From the NCBI GenBank assembly GCA_003326205.1, contig LWTK01000040.1, positions 1-64,000 of the forward strand: a DNA stretch of 64,000 nucleotides, written 5' to 3'. Of the stretch, positions 55,088 through 63,046 are shown in pieces; the first letter of the stretch is position 1; every line of letters begins with the position of its first letter. This stretch comes from Nostoc sp. ATCC 43529. Lineage in GTDB: Bacteria > Cyanobacteriota > Cyanobacteriia > Cyanobacteriales > Nostocaceae. The notes under the pieces are model-generated. The model was given only the letters and a program-made list of their open reading frames with translations. It was not told where the DNA came from and did not search any database. The position numbers and the translations under genes were made by a program.

Positions 55088-55770
55088 TGTTTTGAGGATG
55101 AAAACTGCTGTTGTCAGCTTAACTGAACTAGCAATAATTTTTTGTATCAGGACTTTAGCATAAAAAATTAACTTATCCCAGTTTGAAAGAAAGCGTTGAC
55201 GGTTGAGTGTCATTAGCCAATGAGTGGCTTTTGATAAGTCTAAAACGGCTCGACTTTTTGCTTGCGAATAGTACCCACAGGGGTACTATGACTTTGACGA
55301 GCAAAGTGTCATCATTTTTATATAAAATCCTCGGTGCAAATCTACTGACTGCTACAAAGTAGGGTAAATGCATCTCCCCTACGTACCCTAATTTAAGTAT
55401 AAGCTTTTACCCTATTAAATTGCACAGTTCAGTTACTCATACTGTTAACAGTCAACACAAGAATCCTTGCAACATAACCAATCGCTTCTAGGGACGTACA
55501 GCGCGTCAGTCTTGAACAGGACTTACGCAAAATCATGATAAAACGTAGACGCATTAGCGAAGCGGTAGCGACGTTCGCGCAGCGTCTCGCAGAGAAGGAG
55601 CGTCAGCGGCTTGCCGCAGGCTACCGCAAAGGAGAGGCAGCGACGGGTACGTAGGGGGTTTCCCCCATGAGCGACTGGCGTCGCATAGACACGAAGAAAT
55701 AAGAGTAAGAGAGAGCTTTTGCGTAAGTCCTATTTGAAGACAAGAAAGAATTTAACCAAAGGAAAAAACT
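55088..55770. other. Intergenic region containing a 214 bp MITE
   Basis: About 680 bases between divergent genes. The MITE occupies 55518-55731. The peroxidase ATG is preceded by AAGGAAAAAAC. No other gene was seen. Confidence 0.6.
55518..55731. mobile_element. MITE, 214 bp, with 15-base perfect terminal inverted repeats
   Basis: The ends are AGGACTTACGCAAAA (55518-55532) and its exact complement (55717-55731). The interior is GC-richer, with GCGAAGCGGTAGCGACG, GCAGCGTCTCGCAGAG and GTAGGGGG-TTTCCCCC hairpins. No transposase is present. Single ends of the same type occur at 21367 and 43516. It lies 40 bases before the peroxidase gene, so it may carry or alter that promoter. Confidence 0.82.
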
Positions 55771-57459
55771 ATGTCAAATCTCCCTTTTGAATTTACCCAC
55801 GGCGGATATATCAAGGAAGAGACTTTGCGAAAAAGAATTGCCTTACGTCCACCAACGACTGAGGCAGGAATTGATGTAGAGACAGATTTCGATTACCTCT
55901 TCCCAGATCTTGCTAGAAATCCAAACAGTCTGCTTCCGGCGGACAACAACCAAGATATTATCGCCAAACTTAAAGATTTAGGTGAGAAAATAATTGACGC
56001 AAACCAGCTTGAGCCTGAGGTCACTAACTCAAACATACCTCCGGTTTATACTTACTGGGGACAGTTTATTGACCATGATATTACTGCCAATACTGACCGG
56101 GCTGTTACAGACCTGCAAACTGATATTACCAAAGACGATTTCACGCCTCTATCACCCGACTTCGTAATCGATAAGCTCAAGAATCTGCGTCGTCCTACCT
56201 TCGATCTTGATAGTGTTTATGGTGACGGCCCAACTCTAGACCCGAAAAACCCTACTGAAGCTAAGGACTTTTATCAACAGAACGACCCAGTAAAACTAAA
56301 AATTGGGCAAAACGCCGAACAAAATGCCAATGGGGGCACAATTCCTGGTGTTAAAATTCCGCCAGAAAACGATTTATCGCGGGACTTGCCACGCAATAAC
56401 AGAATAGCTGCGATCGCCGACAGTCGCAACGACGAAAATCTAATCGTGGCACAGTTCCACACTGCTTTTTTGCGTTTCCACAACGCAGTAGTAGACTGGG
56501 TGCGGAAAAATGAACCCTACAATGCCAAAAACAATAAAAAACTATTTGTTCGCGCACAAAACCTGGTTCGTTGGCACTACCAATGGCTTGTCATCAATGA
56601 TTTCCTCAAAACAGTAACTACACCTAAAACAGTAGATAGCATCCTCCGCTACGGGCCGAGATTCTACTATCCCCGCAATGGAAATGTTTTCATGCCTCTG
56701 GAATTTTCCGTGGCAGCTTACCGTTTTGGACATAGTATGATACGGGCTGCTTATGACTACAACCGCAATTTTACAGACCAACCGGAAGCGCTGACAGACG
56801 CAACATTCGGGTTATTGTTTTCCTTTACAGGAAAAGGCGATATTGGCGGCCGACCGCCAGGCCCTGGCCCGTCCAACACTCTGCCTTTTAACTGGATTAT
56901 TGAGTGGGATAGGTTTGTTGACAAACAAAAGGCTGCCCAAAGGCAGAGAAATTCTGCACGAAAAATTGACACGCATCTTGCATTTCCTTTATCCGATCTA
57001 ATTAATGAAGGGAACGAAGAACAATCTCCTATTCGAGAACTTCTCAAGCACTTGGCAAAACGCAACCTACTGCGTGGATATTTCTTGAGCATTCCCACCG
57101 GACAGAGTTTAGCTAAGAAGATAGGTGTCAAACCACTGACAGTGGAGGAACTGAAAAAAGGCAATTCAGAAGAATTGAATAAAGCCCTCGAACCTTTTCT
57201 AGAAAAGACTCCAGCGTGGTATTACGTACTCAAGGAATCGGAGGTTCGCGCTAATGGGGACTCTTTGGGCGAAGTTGGTAGCCGTATTGTTGCTGAAACT
57301 ATCATCGGTCTAATTAAGAATGACCCATCCTCGTACCTCAACAAGCGCCATTTTTTCTTTGAAGTTTGGAACCCTTCTTTAGGTGTCAAACTGCCAAATG
57401 GAGACCAAATTCGCACAATTAGTGATTTTCTGAAGTTTGCCGGAGTGCTGCCAGCATAG
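55771..57459 (+). CDS. Animal-type heme peroxidase
   Basis: 562 residues of the peroxidase-cyclooxygenase superfamily. WGQFIDHDIT carries the distal histidine (H102) with D101, which in mammalian enzymes links to the heme ester. SRNDENLIVAQFHTAFLRFHN is the conserved helix. AYRFGHSMIRAAYDYN carries the proximal histidine H321. A C-terminal helix region (SYLNKRHFFFEVWNP) closes the domain. There is no signal peptide or calcium-binding repeat tail, so this is a minimal catalytic unit, perhaps cytoplasmic or exported without a classical signal. Such enzymes oxidise halides or thiocyanate with peroxide. Confidence 0.9.
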   Translation: MSNLPFEFTHGGYIKEETLRKRIALRPPTTEAGIDVETDFDYLFPDLARNPNSLLPADNNQDIIAKLKDLGEKIIDANQLEPEVTNSNIPPVYTYWGQFIDHDITANTDRAVTDLQTDITKDDFTPLSPDFVIDKLKNLRRPTFDLDSVYGDGPTLDPKNPTEAKDFYQQNDPVKLKIGQNAEQNANGGTIPGVKIPPENDLSRDLPRNNRIAAIADSRNDENLIVAQFHTAFLRFHNAVVDWVRKNEPYNAKNNKKLFVRAQNLVRWHYQWLVINDFLKTVTTPKTVDSILRYGPRFYYPRNGNVFMPLEFSVAAYRFGHSMIRAAYDYNRNFTDQPEALTDATFGLLFSFTGKGDIGGRPPGPGPSNTLPFNWIIEWDRFVDKQKAAQRQRNSARKIDTHLAFPLSDLINEGNEEQSPIRELLKHLAKRNLLRGYFLSIPTGQSLAKKIGVKPLTVEELKKGNSEELNKALEPFLEKTPAWYYVLKESEVRANGDSLGEVGSRIVAETIIGLIKNDPSSYLNKRHFFFEVWNPSLGVKLPNGDQIRTISDFLKFAGVLPA

Positions 57460-57471
57460 CAAACGCCTTGT

Positions 57472-57536
57472 GGGAAAAGGTTAAAGGGGAAAGGGAAAAT
57501 ACCAAACCTTTCTCCTTTTCCTCTTCCCCTTTTCCC
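57472..57536. terminator. Fold-back spacer between converging genes
   Basis: GGGAAAAGG (57472-57480) pairs with CCTTTTCCC (57528-57536), with further purine/pyrimidine pairing inside. It lies between the stops of the peroxidase and the 57558 gene and is a plausible transcription end for both. Confidence 0.45.
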
Positions 57537-57557
57537 GACTTCTGCAAGAAGTCTACT

Positions 57558-58100
57558 CTATTCAGACACAGTAGTTGCGCCAACTGCCATTACTGGAGAC
57601 CATTCACTCACACGGTTGTTATCTAAGACGGCTCGCACTCGATAACCAAGCTGAATTTTATGCATCAACAAAATTAGTTCGCGGTTGAGTAATCCTTGTG
57701 ATTTTTCGTTTTCATTAGATGCAGCTTGGATACGAAAACAGCGATCGCTTTGACGTTTTAATTTCGGAGATTTGCCTTCCATCAACACCGCTTGCAGTTC
57801 GTATTCTTTAGCTTCGGGATATGGTTCCCAACAAAGTTGCCAGTAGGTTGACCAACGAATTAACTCTGCTGGTAATTCCTCGACTTCATCTGACAATGTA
57901 GAAACAAGTCCGGTGATTGGAGGTTGTACTAGCTGAGGCTGGTTGGAGGTAATGTCAATAGATCTTGGTTGTGCCACCTGTTGTGCAGCTATAGATGAAC
58001 CACCATCAACACTTAGTATCAGTCCGAATATCACAGCGAACAGCACAATCAATCGTAGGCATTGTAATGGCACCCACAAGATTTTCCGATTCATAATCAT
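57558..58100 (-). CDS. Exported protein of unknown function
   Basis: 180 residues with a signal peptide (residues 1-40, CLRLIVLFAVIFGLILSVDGGSSIAAQ). The mature part has an unstructured stretch, then a fibronectin-III-like beta sandwich. Supporting patterns are WQLCWEPYPEAKEYELQAVLMEG, CFRIQAA and IQLGYRVRAVLDNNRVSEWSPVMAVG. The two cysteines could form a disulfide. It begins 16 bases after the stop of the beta-helix gene upstream on the same strand, so an operon is likely. Probably an accessory to that exported protein; no family is recognised. Confidence 0.65.
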   Translation of the reverse strand: MIMNRKILWVPLQCLRLIVLFAVIFGLILSVDGGSSIAAQQVAQPRSIDITSNQPQLVQPPITGLVSTLSDEVEELPAELIRWSTYWQLCWEPYPEAKEYELQAVLMEGKSPKLKRQSDRCFRIQAASNENEKSQGLLNRELILLMHKIQLGYRVRAVLDNNRVSEWSPVMAVGATTVSE

Positions 58101-58115
58101 GCAAAAGTTATTGGC

Positions 58116-59396
58116 TTACCACTCCACAGGTGAAATGATGCTGCCGTTGTCGGCATAGATTGTTCGAGAACGGATATACGTTCTAGAAGGTACTGTAGAA
58201 TTGAAGACTGCACTTTTTAGCCCAACTGCCGATTTGCTGCCAATAACTGAACGGAATATAACGGAGTTCGGTGCTAGCCCTACAAGATCGCCTATCCTGG
58301 TTTCAGGGCCATTAGCAACACCATTGACAACCTGCCTACCGCCATGAACTAGAACTCTCGGCCCGTAGCCAACAAGATCGCCTACAGTCAAACTAGTTGT
58401 TTCTAAAGCGTGAAAGACAACATCGTTTGCCATACCAGCTATTTTCCCGACATTAAAAGGTTGACCTTCATCAGCACGCAGGGAAATTCTATTACCTATT
58501 TTGAAGTTGAGGATTGATAAAGGATCTTCCAGAACGACATTACCGATGATGCGGTTACGGAAGTTTGGATTGCGAGTGACATTCCCACCTATCTGGGGCA
58601 GACCTCCAGGGTTAAAAGCTGTGACTGGTGCGTAATTTATCCCTGTTACGTTTGACGAATCTGTTCTAGCTAATTCTGTGTAACCTTTGGCAAATGCTTC
58701 ATTGACTTCAATGATGGCTTCCATTAATGCAACATCAGCTTGTGTGAGGTTTGCCACCTTCCCTAAGCTGCCGCTACTAGCTTGGAGGTTATTTGTGACG
58801 TTTTTACCTGGCAGGACGACTTTACCAGCAGGTAAAGTCACACCAGGGCCAACCCGCGAGAGAAAGTTGACTACTGTGTTTCCTTCTATGGTTGCACCAT
58901 CTATTTCACAGTTGAAGGCGAGAAATGTCTCTGGAGTAGTGTTGCTGAACTGAGTATTTGTAGCTGGGTCAGTAAAAGGCCCGGTTGAGCCTTGAGTACC
59001 GATTTTAGCTGCACCTTTGATGGTGGCCATGTGTGCCATAATGACTCGCGGCCCAATCTCCACTCCCGTTCCCGAAGCTATAATTCTCACTTGGTCTTGG
59101 ACGTTAGAATCTTCAGCGATGCTAATGGGGGCAGTAGTGGCATTTAACTGGGCAAATGGCGCAACGTAGACTCTTTCGCCCAAACTAATATTTGTGGGAT
59201 TGGTAATTATCGCAGTTGGATCAAGGAAACTAGCTGAGTCTGCCGGTGCTGTACTCGGACATACAGGTAGGTTATTCGAGGTTGGATTACACCCACTTCC
59301 AGAAGCAACGGCGGGTTGTTTATATATCTGTGTACCGATGACAAGCGCTAGGATAATTGCAATTGAGGCGCTAAGAATTGCGCGAGGTTTGAACAT
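58116..59396 (-). CDS. Exported left-handed beta-helix protein (gamma-carbonic-anhydrase-like)
   Basis: 426 residues from MFKPRAIL. GAGGAG lies 7 bases upstream, which decides against the start five codons earlier. A signal peptide ends near ASGSGC. Hexapeptide-repeat coils are seen at SLGERVYVAPFAQL, IEIGPRVIMAHMATI, IGNRISLRADEGQP, TVGDLVGYGPRVLVHGG and RIGDLVGLAPNSVIF. Histidines at the coil turns (AHMAT, FHALET, VHGGR) resemble zinc sites of gamma-class carbonic anhydrases, but the order is unusual and a long helical insert sits in the middle. Enzyme activity is uncertain; a periplasmic carbonic anhydrase-like or scaffold role is possible. First gene of a pair with 57558-58100. Confidence 0.75.
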   Translation of the reverse strand: MFKPRAILSASIAIILALVIGTQIYKQPAVASGSGCNPTSNNLPVCPSTAPADSASFLDPTAIITNPTNISLGERVYVAPFAQLNATTAPISIAEDSNVQDQVRIIASGTGVEIGPRVIMAHMATIKGAAKIGTQGSTGPFTDPATNTQFSNTTPETFLAFNCEIDGATIEGNTVVNFLSRVGPGVTLPAGKVVLPGKNVTNNLQASSGSLGKVANLTQADVALMEAIIEVNEAFAKGYTELARTDSSNVTGINYAPVTAFNPGGLPQIGGNVTRNPNFRNRIIGNVVLEDPLSILNFKIGNRISLRADEGQPFNVGKIAGMANDVVFHALETTSLTVGDLVGYGPRVLVHGGRQVVNGVANGPETRIGDLVGLAPNSVIFRSVIGSKSAVGLKSAVFNSTVPSRTYIRSRTIYADNGSIISPVEW

Positions 59397-59411
59397 GAAA
59401 AAACTCCTCAC

Positions 59412-59703
59412 GGGTTATGGTATTTGGCTATGAGAAAATCTGCGTTAACTGTGTTAACGAGTAACAGATATAGTCAAGCGCTCGCCTGCGATCGCCCAAA
59501 GGCGATCGCACGCACAAAAATTAGTAAAAAATCAAATTGCCAAAGTCCCTTAGCTGTGACGCATTTAAAGCAGCACATTTTTTCGTGTTGACTGTTAATG
59601 GTTAACTGTCAACCTTCAACAGTCAACAACACGAATGACCGTACAATTTAAAAGCGTAATAGCTGATTTAAACTTTTGCTGTGTTTGCGTATGAGGCAGA
59701 AGG
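59412..59703. other. Spacer with stem-loop
   Basis: GTGTTGACTGTT (59586-59597) is mirrored by AACAGTCAACA about 20 bases on. HIP1 sites lie at 59490 and 59503. No gene was seen. Confidence 0.45.
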
Positions 59704-59925
59704 TTAACCGCCCCAAAAACCTGACAAGTTGAGGAATTGTAGCAGGCTAAATAATACGTTAAAAATCGAAACTGCAATTGTCGTTGTTGCTCCGGCAACT
59801 GCCTCATTATAGACAGTCTCCCAATCTTCTGGGCCGCTAGTGGATTGTCCATAGACTTTTGTACTAACGGCCAACGTTAAGCCAAGCACAGTTAGACCAG
59901 CTAGTATTGTGCGACGTTTAAGCAT
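59704..59925 (-). CDS. Small exported protein
   Basis: 73 residues with a clear signal peptide (MLKRRTILAGLTVLGLTLAV, cleaved after VYGQS). The mature 45 residues are acidic at first (GPEDWETVYNEAV) and then hydrophobic with a glycine end (LNLSGFWGG). An overlapping 78-residue frame (59616-59852) is its shadow. The ribosome binding site is weak (GGGAAAC). It is probably a membrane-associated or secreted small protein. Unrecognised. Confidence 0.5.
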   Translation of the reverse strand: MLKRRTILAGLTVLGLTLAVSTKVYGQSTSGPEDWETVYNEAVAGATTTIAVSIFNVLFSLLQFLNLSGFWGG

Positions 59926-60635
59926 TGTTTCCCGATATCTAATAGTTGGCCAAGTTGATGCGACAGAGTAAGCTAAAAAGTTTAGGTTTTGTTTCCTTTA
60001 ACTTTTCGGTTTACCCGATCTGAGAACTGACAAATTTAAGCTAATGAAGCACTAATCGCTACAGGCGCTGATTAACATCTTATTTTATTCTTATTTGATG
60101 CTTTATACTAGAGCCTTTGATATTGATAAAAACTATGGTGGTGATAGAAATGTTGCTAAATTTAGTATTAACTATAAATAAATTATCTACCTTAGGGTGG
60201 ATGTTTAGTATTATCTTATTTACACTAGCTGTTTGTAGAAGATAATCACTCTGTTGTGTTAAGCCTAAAGTAGTACATTAGAAGATTTAGGTTAGAATGT
60301 CGCTTACTTGAGCTTGATTATGTTGTAGGGCTAAAGCGCATTGCTAAACTCCCACAATATAGTCTTTTTACCTGACAATAGCTTACATAAATTTCAGCAA
60401 TAAGTATTGTTTATTATCAGGAAAGGCAGAGGGCAGGAGGCAGAAGGCTTTTATGGAATTCTGATTCCTGACCTTTGCTACGACCGTAGGGAGTAAGGGT
60501 TTAAGACCCCCACCAAATTTTCAATTTGGTGGCTCTTGTTTAGGAGGGGTTTGAATCCTCTTCTAAACAAAACCTTCTGCCCTCTGCCCTCTGCCTTCTG
60601 CCTTGTTCAATGGACAACTTTCATTTAGGACTATA
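59926..60635. other. Intergenic region with fold-back element
   Basis: A 36-codon hydrophobic frame at 60135-60245 (MVVIEMLLNLVL...) has no clear binding site and is doubtful. At 60424-60602 an inverted pair of GGCAGAGGGCAGGAGGCAG / CTGCCCTCTGCC arrays encloses two hairpins (CCACCAAATTT-TCA-ATTTGGTGG at 60510-60532 and GTTTAGGAGGGGTTTGAA...TCTAAAC). This may be a non-autonomous mobile element. Confidence 0.5.
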
Positions 60636-61142
60636 ATGCGATCGCCATACGAATCACAAGTTTTGTCTGCTGTCATCAAACATTCAATGAGGAAAGAAGA
60701 TTTTTTAGTTGATATGTCCAATAGTTATCTGATAACTCAAACTTCTTTGAAGCCGGATATTTCTTGGGAATTTCTGCGGATTCCAGAAATCTTTATTCAT
60801 GGAATGAGGATTGTAGGTTTCCCCAATCTTCAAAAAGAGACTTACGACGATTGGATTTCAATCAACAATCAACCTTGCTTGTTAACTCCATTTCTGACAA
60901 ATCCTCAAACCACTCTGATTTCCGAGGAAGAGTCTGATAAAACTTCAAAGGACTACGATTATAGATGGTCTATTATATATACTTTGACTCGACCAGGATT
61001 ATCTTTAGATTTTTCACAAGCATTAATTCAGATAACAGCCCATTGTCCAGCGGGGCCACCCCAGTGTGGGGATTTGCTTTATTTGGAAAGAACTGGCGAA
61101 CAATGGGCTGTTAAATCATCCTATGGGCTATACAACCAATAG
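60636..61142 (+). CDS. Hypothetical protein
   Basis: 168 residues from ATG 60636, five bases after AGGA; the TTG at 60603 lies in repeat DNA and is rejected. The protein is alpha/beta and soluble, with no signal peptide. Visible patterns are YESQVLSAVIKHSMRKEDFLVD, FLRIPEIFIHGMRIVGFP and TAHCPAGPPQCGDLLYLER. The last shares a Cys-Pro-Ala-Gly-Pro-Pro patch that could be functional. I do not recognise the family. It converges with the metal permease gene, whose stop lies 7 bases beyond. Confidence 0.6.
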   Translation: MRSPYESQVLSAVIKHSMRKEDFLVDMSNSYLITQTSLKPDISWEFLRIPEIFIHGMRIVGFPNLQKETYDDWISINNQPCLLTPFLTNPQTTLISEEESDKTSKDYDYRWSIIYTLTRPGLSLDFSQALIQITAHCPAGPPQCGDLLYLERTGEQWAVKSSYGLYNQ

Positions 61143-61149
61143 GAAAAAT

Positions 61150-61995
61150 CTATTTTTTATTCCCGCTTGGTATCAAAACCCCATGTTTGGGACTAAATAA
61201 TAACGCTAATAAAAAGAATCCCGAAACTACTAAAACAATTGCTGGGCCAGAAGGCAGATTATAATAGTAGCTAAGGTACATCCCGCTAATACTAGAAATT
61301 ACACCAATTACCGCACCCAAAATCATTACTTGGTTGAGACGTTTCACTAGTAAATAAGCAGTAGCTCCTGGTGTAATCAAAAGTGAAAGTACTAAAATTA
61401 CGCCTACAGTTGTCATGCTAGCGACAATTGTTAAAGCAATCAATAGCATCAATCCAAAGTTAAGCAAATTGACTGGCAAACCTGCGGCTTGAGCGCCTAA
61501 TGGGTCAAAGGTGTAAAATAAAAGCTCTTTGTATATCAAAAAAACTACTGTGAGAACAATAGCTGCAATAATAGCAGTGTGGCGCACTTCATCAATAGTA
61601 ACGCTGAGAATATTGCCAAATAAAAAGTGATTCAGGTCGATTTTGTTATCTTTTTGAATAACAGTAATTAAAGTGATACCAAGGGCAAAGAACGCCGAAA
61701 AAACTATGCCCATTGCCGCATCTTCTTTGATTGGCGATCGCACTCTAATCCAGGCGATAGCCATTGTACTGACAACTCCGGCAATAAACGCCCCGATATA
61801 TATATTGGCTCCCAACATAAAAGCGATCGCCAGCCCTGGCAAAACTGAATGACTGATTGCATCACCCAGCAATGCCAATCGCTGCACCATCAAATAACTA
61901 CCAACCACCGCACACAACAAACCAACTAAAATCGCGATCGCCAGCGCCCGCTGCATAAAGCCGGAACTTAACGGCTCAATTAACGCTTCTAACAT
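61150..61995 (-). CDS. Metal ABC transporter permease (ZnuB/MntB-like)
   Basis: 281 residues with about eight membrane helices. LVGLLCAVVGSYLMVQRLALLGDAISHSVLPGLAIAFMLG is the family N-terminal signature. The cytoplasmic coupling loop and YELLFYTFDPLGAQAAGLP are also typical, followed by STVGVILVLSLLITPGATAYLL. It forms the membrane channel for zinc, manganese or iron with the ATPase encoded just upstream. The 133-base gap between them is filled by TCATTGG repeats. The binding protein is divergent at 63047. Confidence 0.93.
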   Translation of the reverse strand: MLEALIEPLSSGFMQRALAIAILVGLLCAVVGSYLMVQRLALLGDAISHSVLPGLAIAFMLGANIYIGAFIAGVVSTMAIAWIRVRSPIKEDAAMGIVFSAFFALGITLITVIQKDNKIDLNHFLFGNILSVTIDEVRHTAIIAAIVLTVVFLIYKELLFYTFDPLGAQAAGLPVNLLNFGLMLLIALTIVASMTTVGVILVLSLLITPGATAYLLVKRLNQVMILGAVIGVISSISGMYLSYYYNLPSGPAIVLVVSGFFLLALLFSPKHGVLIPSGNKK

Positions 61996-62003
61996 ATTTT
62001 GTC

Positions 62004-62067
62004 ACTAGTCATTAGTCATTGGTCATTGGTCATTGGTCATTGGTCATTGGTCATTGGTCATTGGTCA
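62004..62067. repeat. TCATTGG heptad tandem repeat
   Basis: About nine copies of TCATTGG/TCATTAG lie between the ATPase and permease genes. This is the reverse complement of the ACTAATG/ACCAATG array at 17778. Confidence 0.85.
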
Positions 62068-62128
62068 TCGGGCATTAGTTATCCCCCTTGTCCCCTTGTC
62101 TCCTTGTCCCCTTGTCCCCAATCCCCAC

Positions 62129-62869
62129 CTATGCCGCATCAGAAAAGTACATTACTTTGCCGCCATAAGCAAGATTGAGATTTTGTTCTGTGAGTACTTG
62201 TTGGCGGGAACCTGTGGCGACTAGTTCGCGATTTAGTAATATTAAATCATCGAAATGGGCGATTGATTCACCTAAATCGTGGTTGACTACTAGCACGATT
62301 TTGTTATCAGCAGCGAGTTCATGAAAAACTTCAAAAATAATTGATTGGGTTTTTTGATCGATGCCTACCAAAGGTTCATCAAAACAGAAAATTTCTGCTT
62401 GCTGGGTTAAAGCACGAGCTAAAAATACTCGCTGTTGTTGTCCTCCTGATAATTGTCCGATGGGGCGATCGCAATATTCAATCATGCCAACTCTTTGCAG
62501 AGCATTTTTGGCTACCTGGCGACTAACTGATGAGAAGCTACGCAACCATCCTGTTTTCTTCACTCTTCCCATCATCACTACATCCCAAACGGTTGCAGGA
62601 TAAGTCCAGTCAATTTGGCTACGCTGTGGTACGTATGCAACTCTATCTAGTTGTTGCATTAAGGGTTTGCCCTGATATAGTACTGTGCCGCTAGTTACTG
62701 GAACTAACCCCAACATTGCCTTCATCAACGTACTTTTACCTGCACCGTTGGGGCCAAAAATACCCGTTAATTTTCCCGGTTTGACAATACAGTTCACGTC
62801 CCTTAAGGCTTCTTGTGTGCGGTAATGTACCCCTACATGGGCGATGTTAATTGCTGCTGTGGAACTCAT
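62129..62869 (-). CDS. Metal ABC transporter ATP-binding protein (ZnuC/MntA-like)
   Basis: 246 residues from MSSTAAINIAHVGV; a longer frame from 62968 adds 33 residues ahead of the usual ABC start. Walker A is GPNGAGKST, the signature is LSGGQQQR, Walker B is IFCFDEP, and the switch histidine is in VVNHDLG. VAYVPQRSQIDWTYPATVWDVVMMGR is the typical Q-loop region of zinc/manganese-type importers. It lies upstream of the permease and divergent from the binding lipoprotein. Confidence 0.93.
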   Translation of the reverse strand: MSSTAAINIAHVGVHYRTQEALRDVNCIVKPGKLTGIFGPNGAGKSTLMKAMLGLVPVTSGTVLYQGKPLMQQLDRVAYVPQRSQIDWTYPATVWDVVMMGRVKKTGWLRSFSSVSRQVAKNALQRVGMIEYCDRPIGQLSGGQQQRVFLARALTQQAEIFCFDEPLVGIDQKTQSIIFEVFHELAADNKIVLVVNHDLGESIAHFDDLILLNRELVATGSRQQVLTEQNLNLAYGGKVMYFSDAA

Positions 62870-63046
62870 ATCAGAAGCCTTGATACTTTTTGCCGATAAT
62901 TCTCGTGTATTTGCTGGAGAGAAAAGAAATTTAGCTGTAAAAGGAACGTTTTTCATAATTCTTTTCAAATATTCATTATCTTGAGCTTACTATAAAAATG
63001 AGAGAAATATGAAAAAATCTATAAATAGATGTAATATCTGAGATAA
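62870..63046. promoter_or_regulatory. Divergent promoter region of the metal transporter
   Basis: The ATPase and binding-protein genes start in opposite directions from this spacer, so both promoters should be here. It is AT-rich. I see no convincing Zur-, Fur- or MntR-type palindrome by eye. Confidence 0.4.

Noticed and set aside
60135..60245. 36-codon hydrophobic frame
   Set aside because: Plausible membrane peptide, but too short and without a binding site to call.
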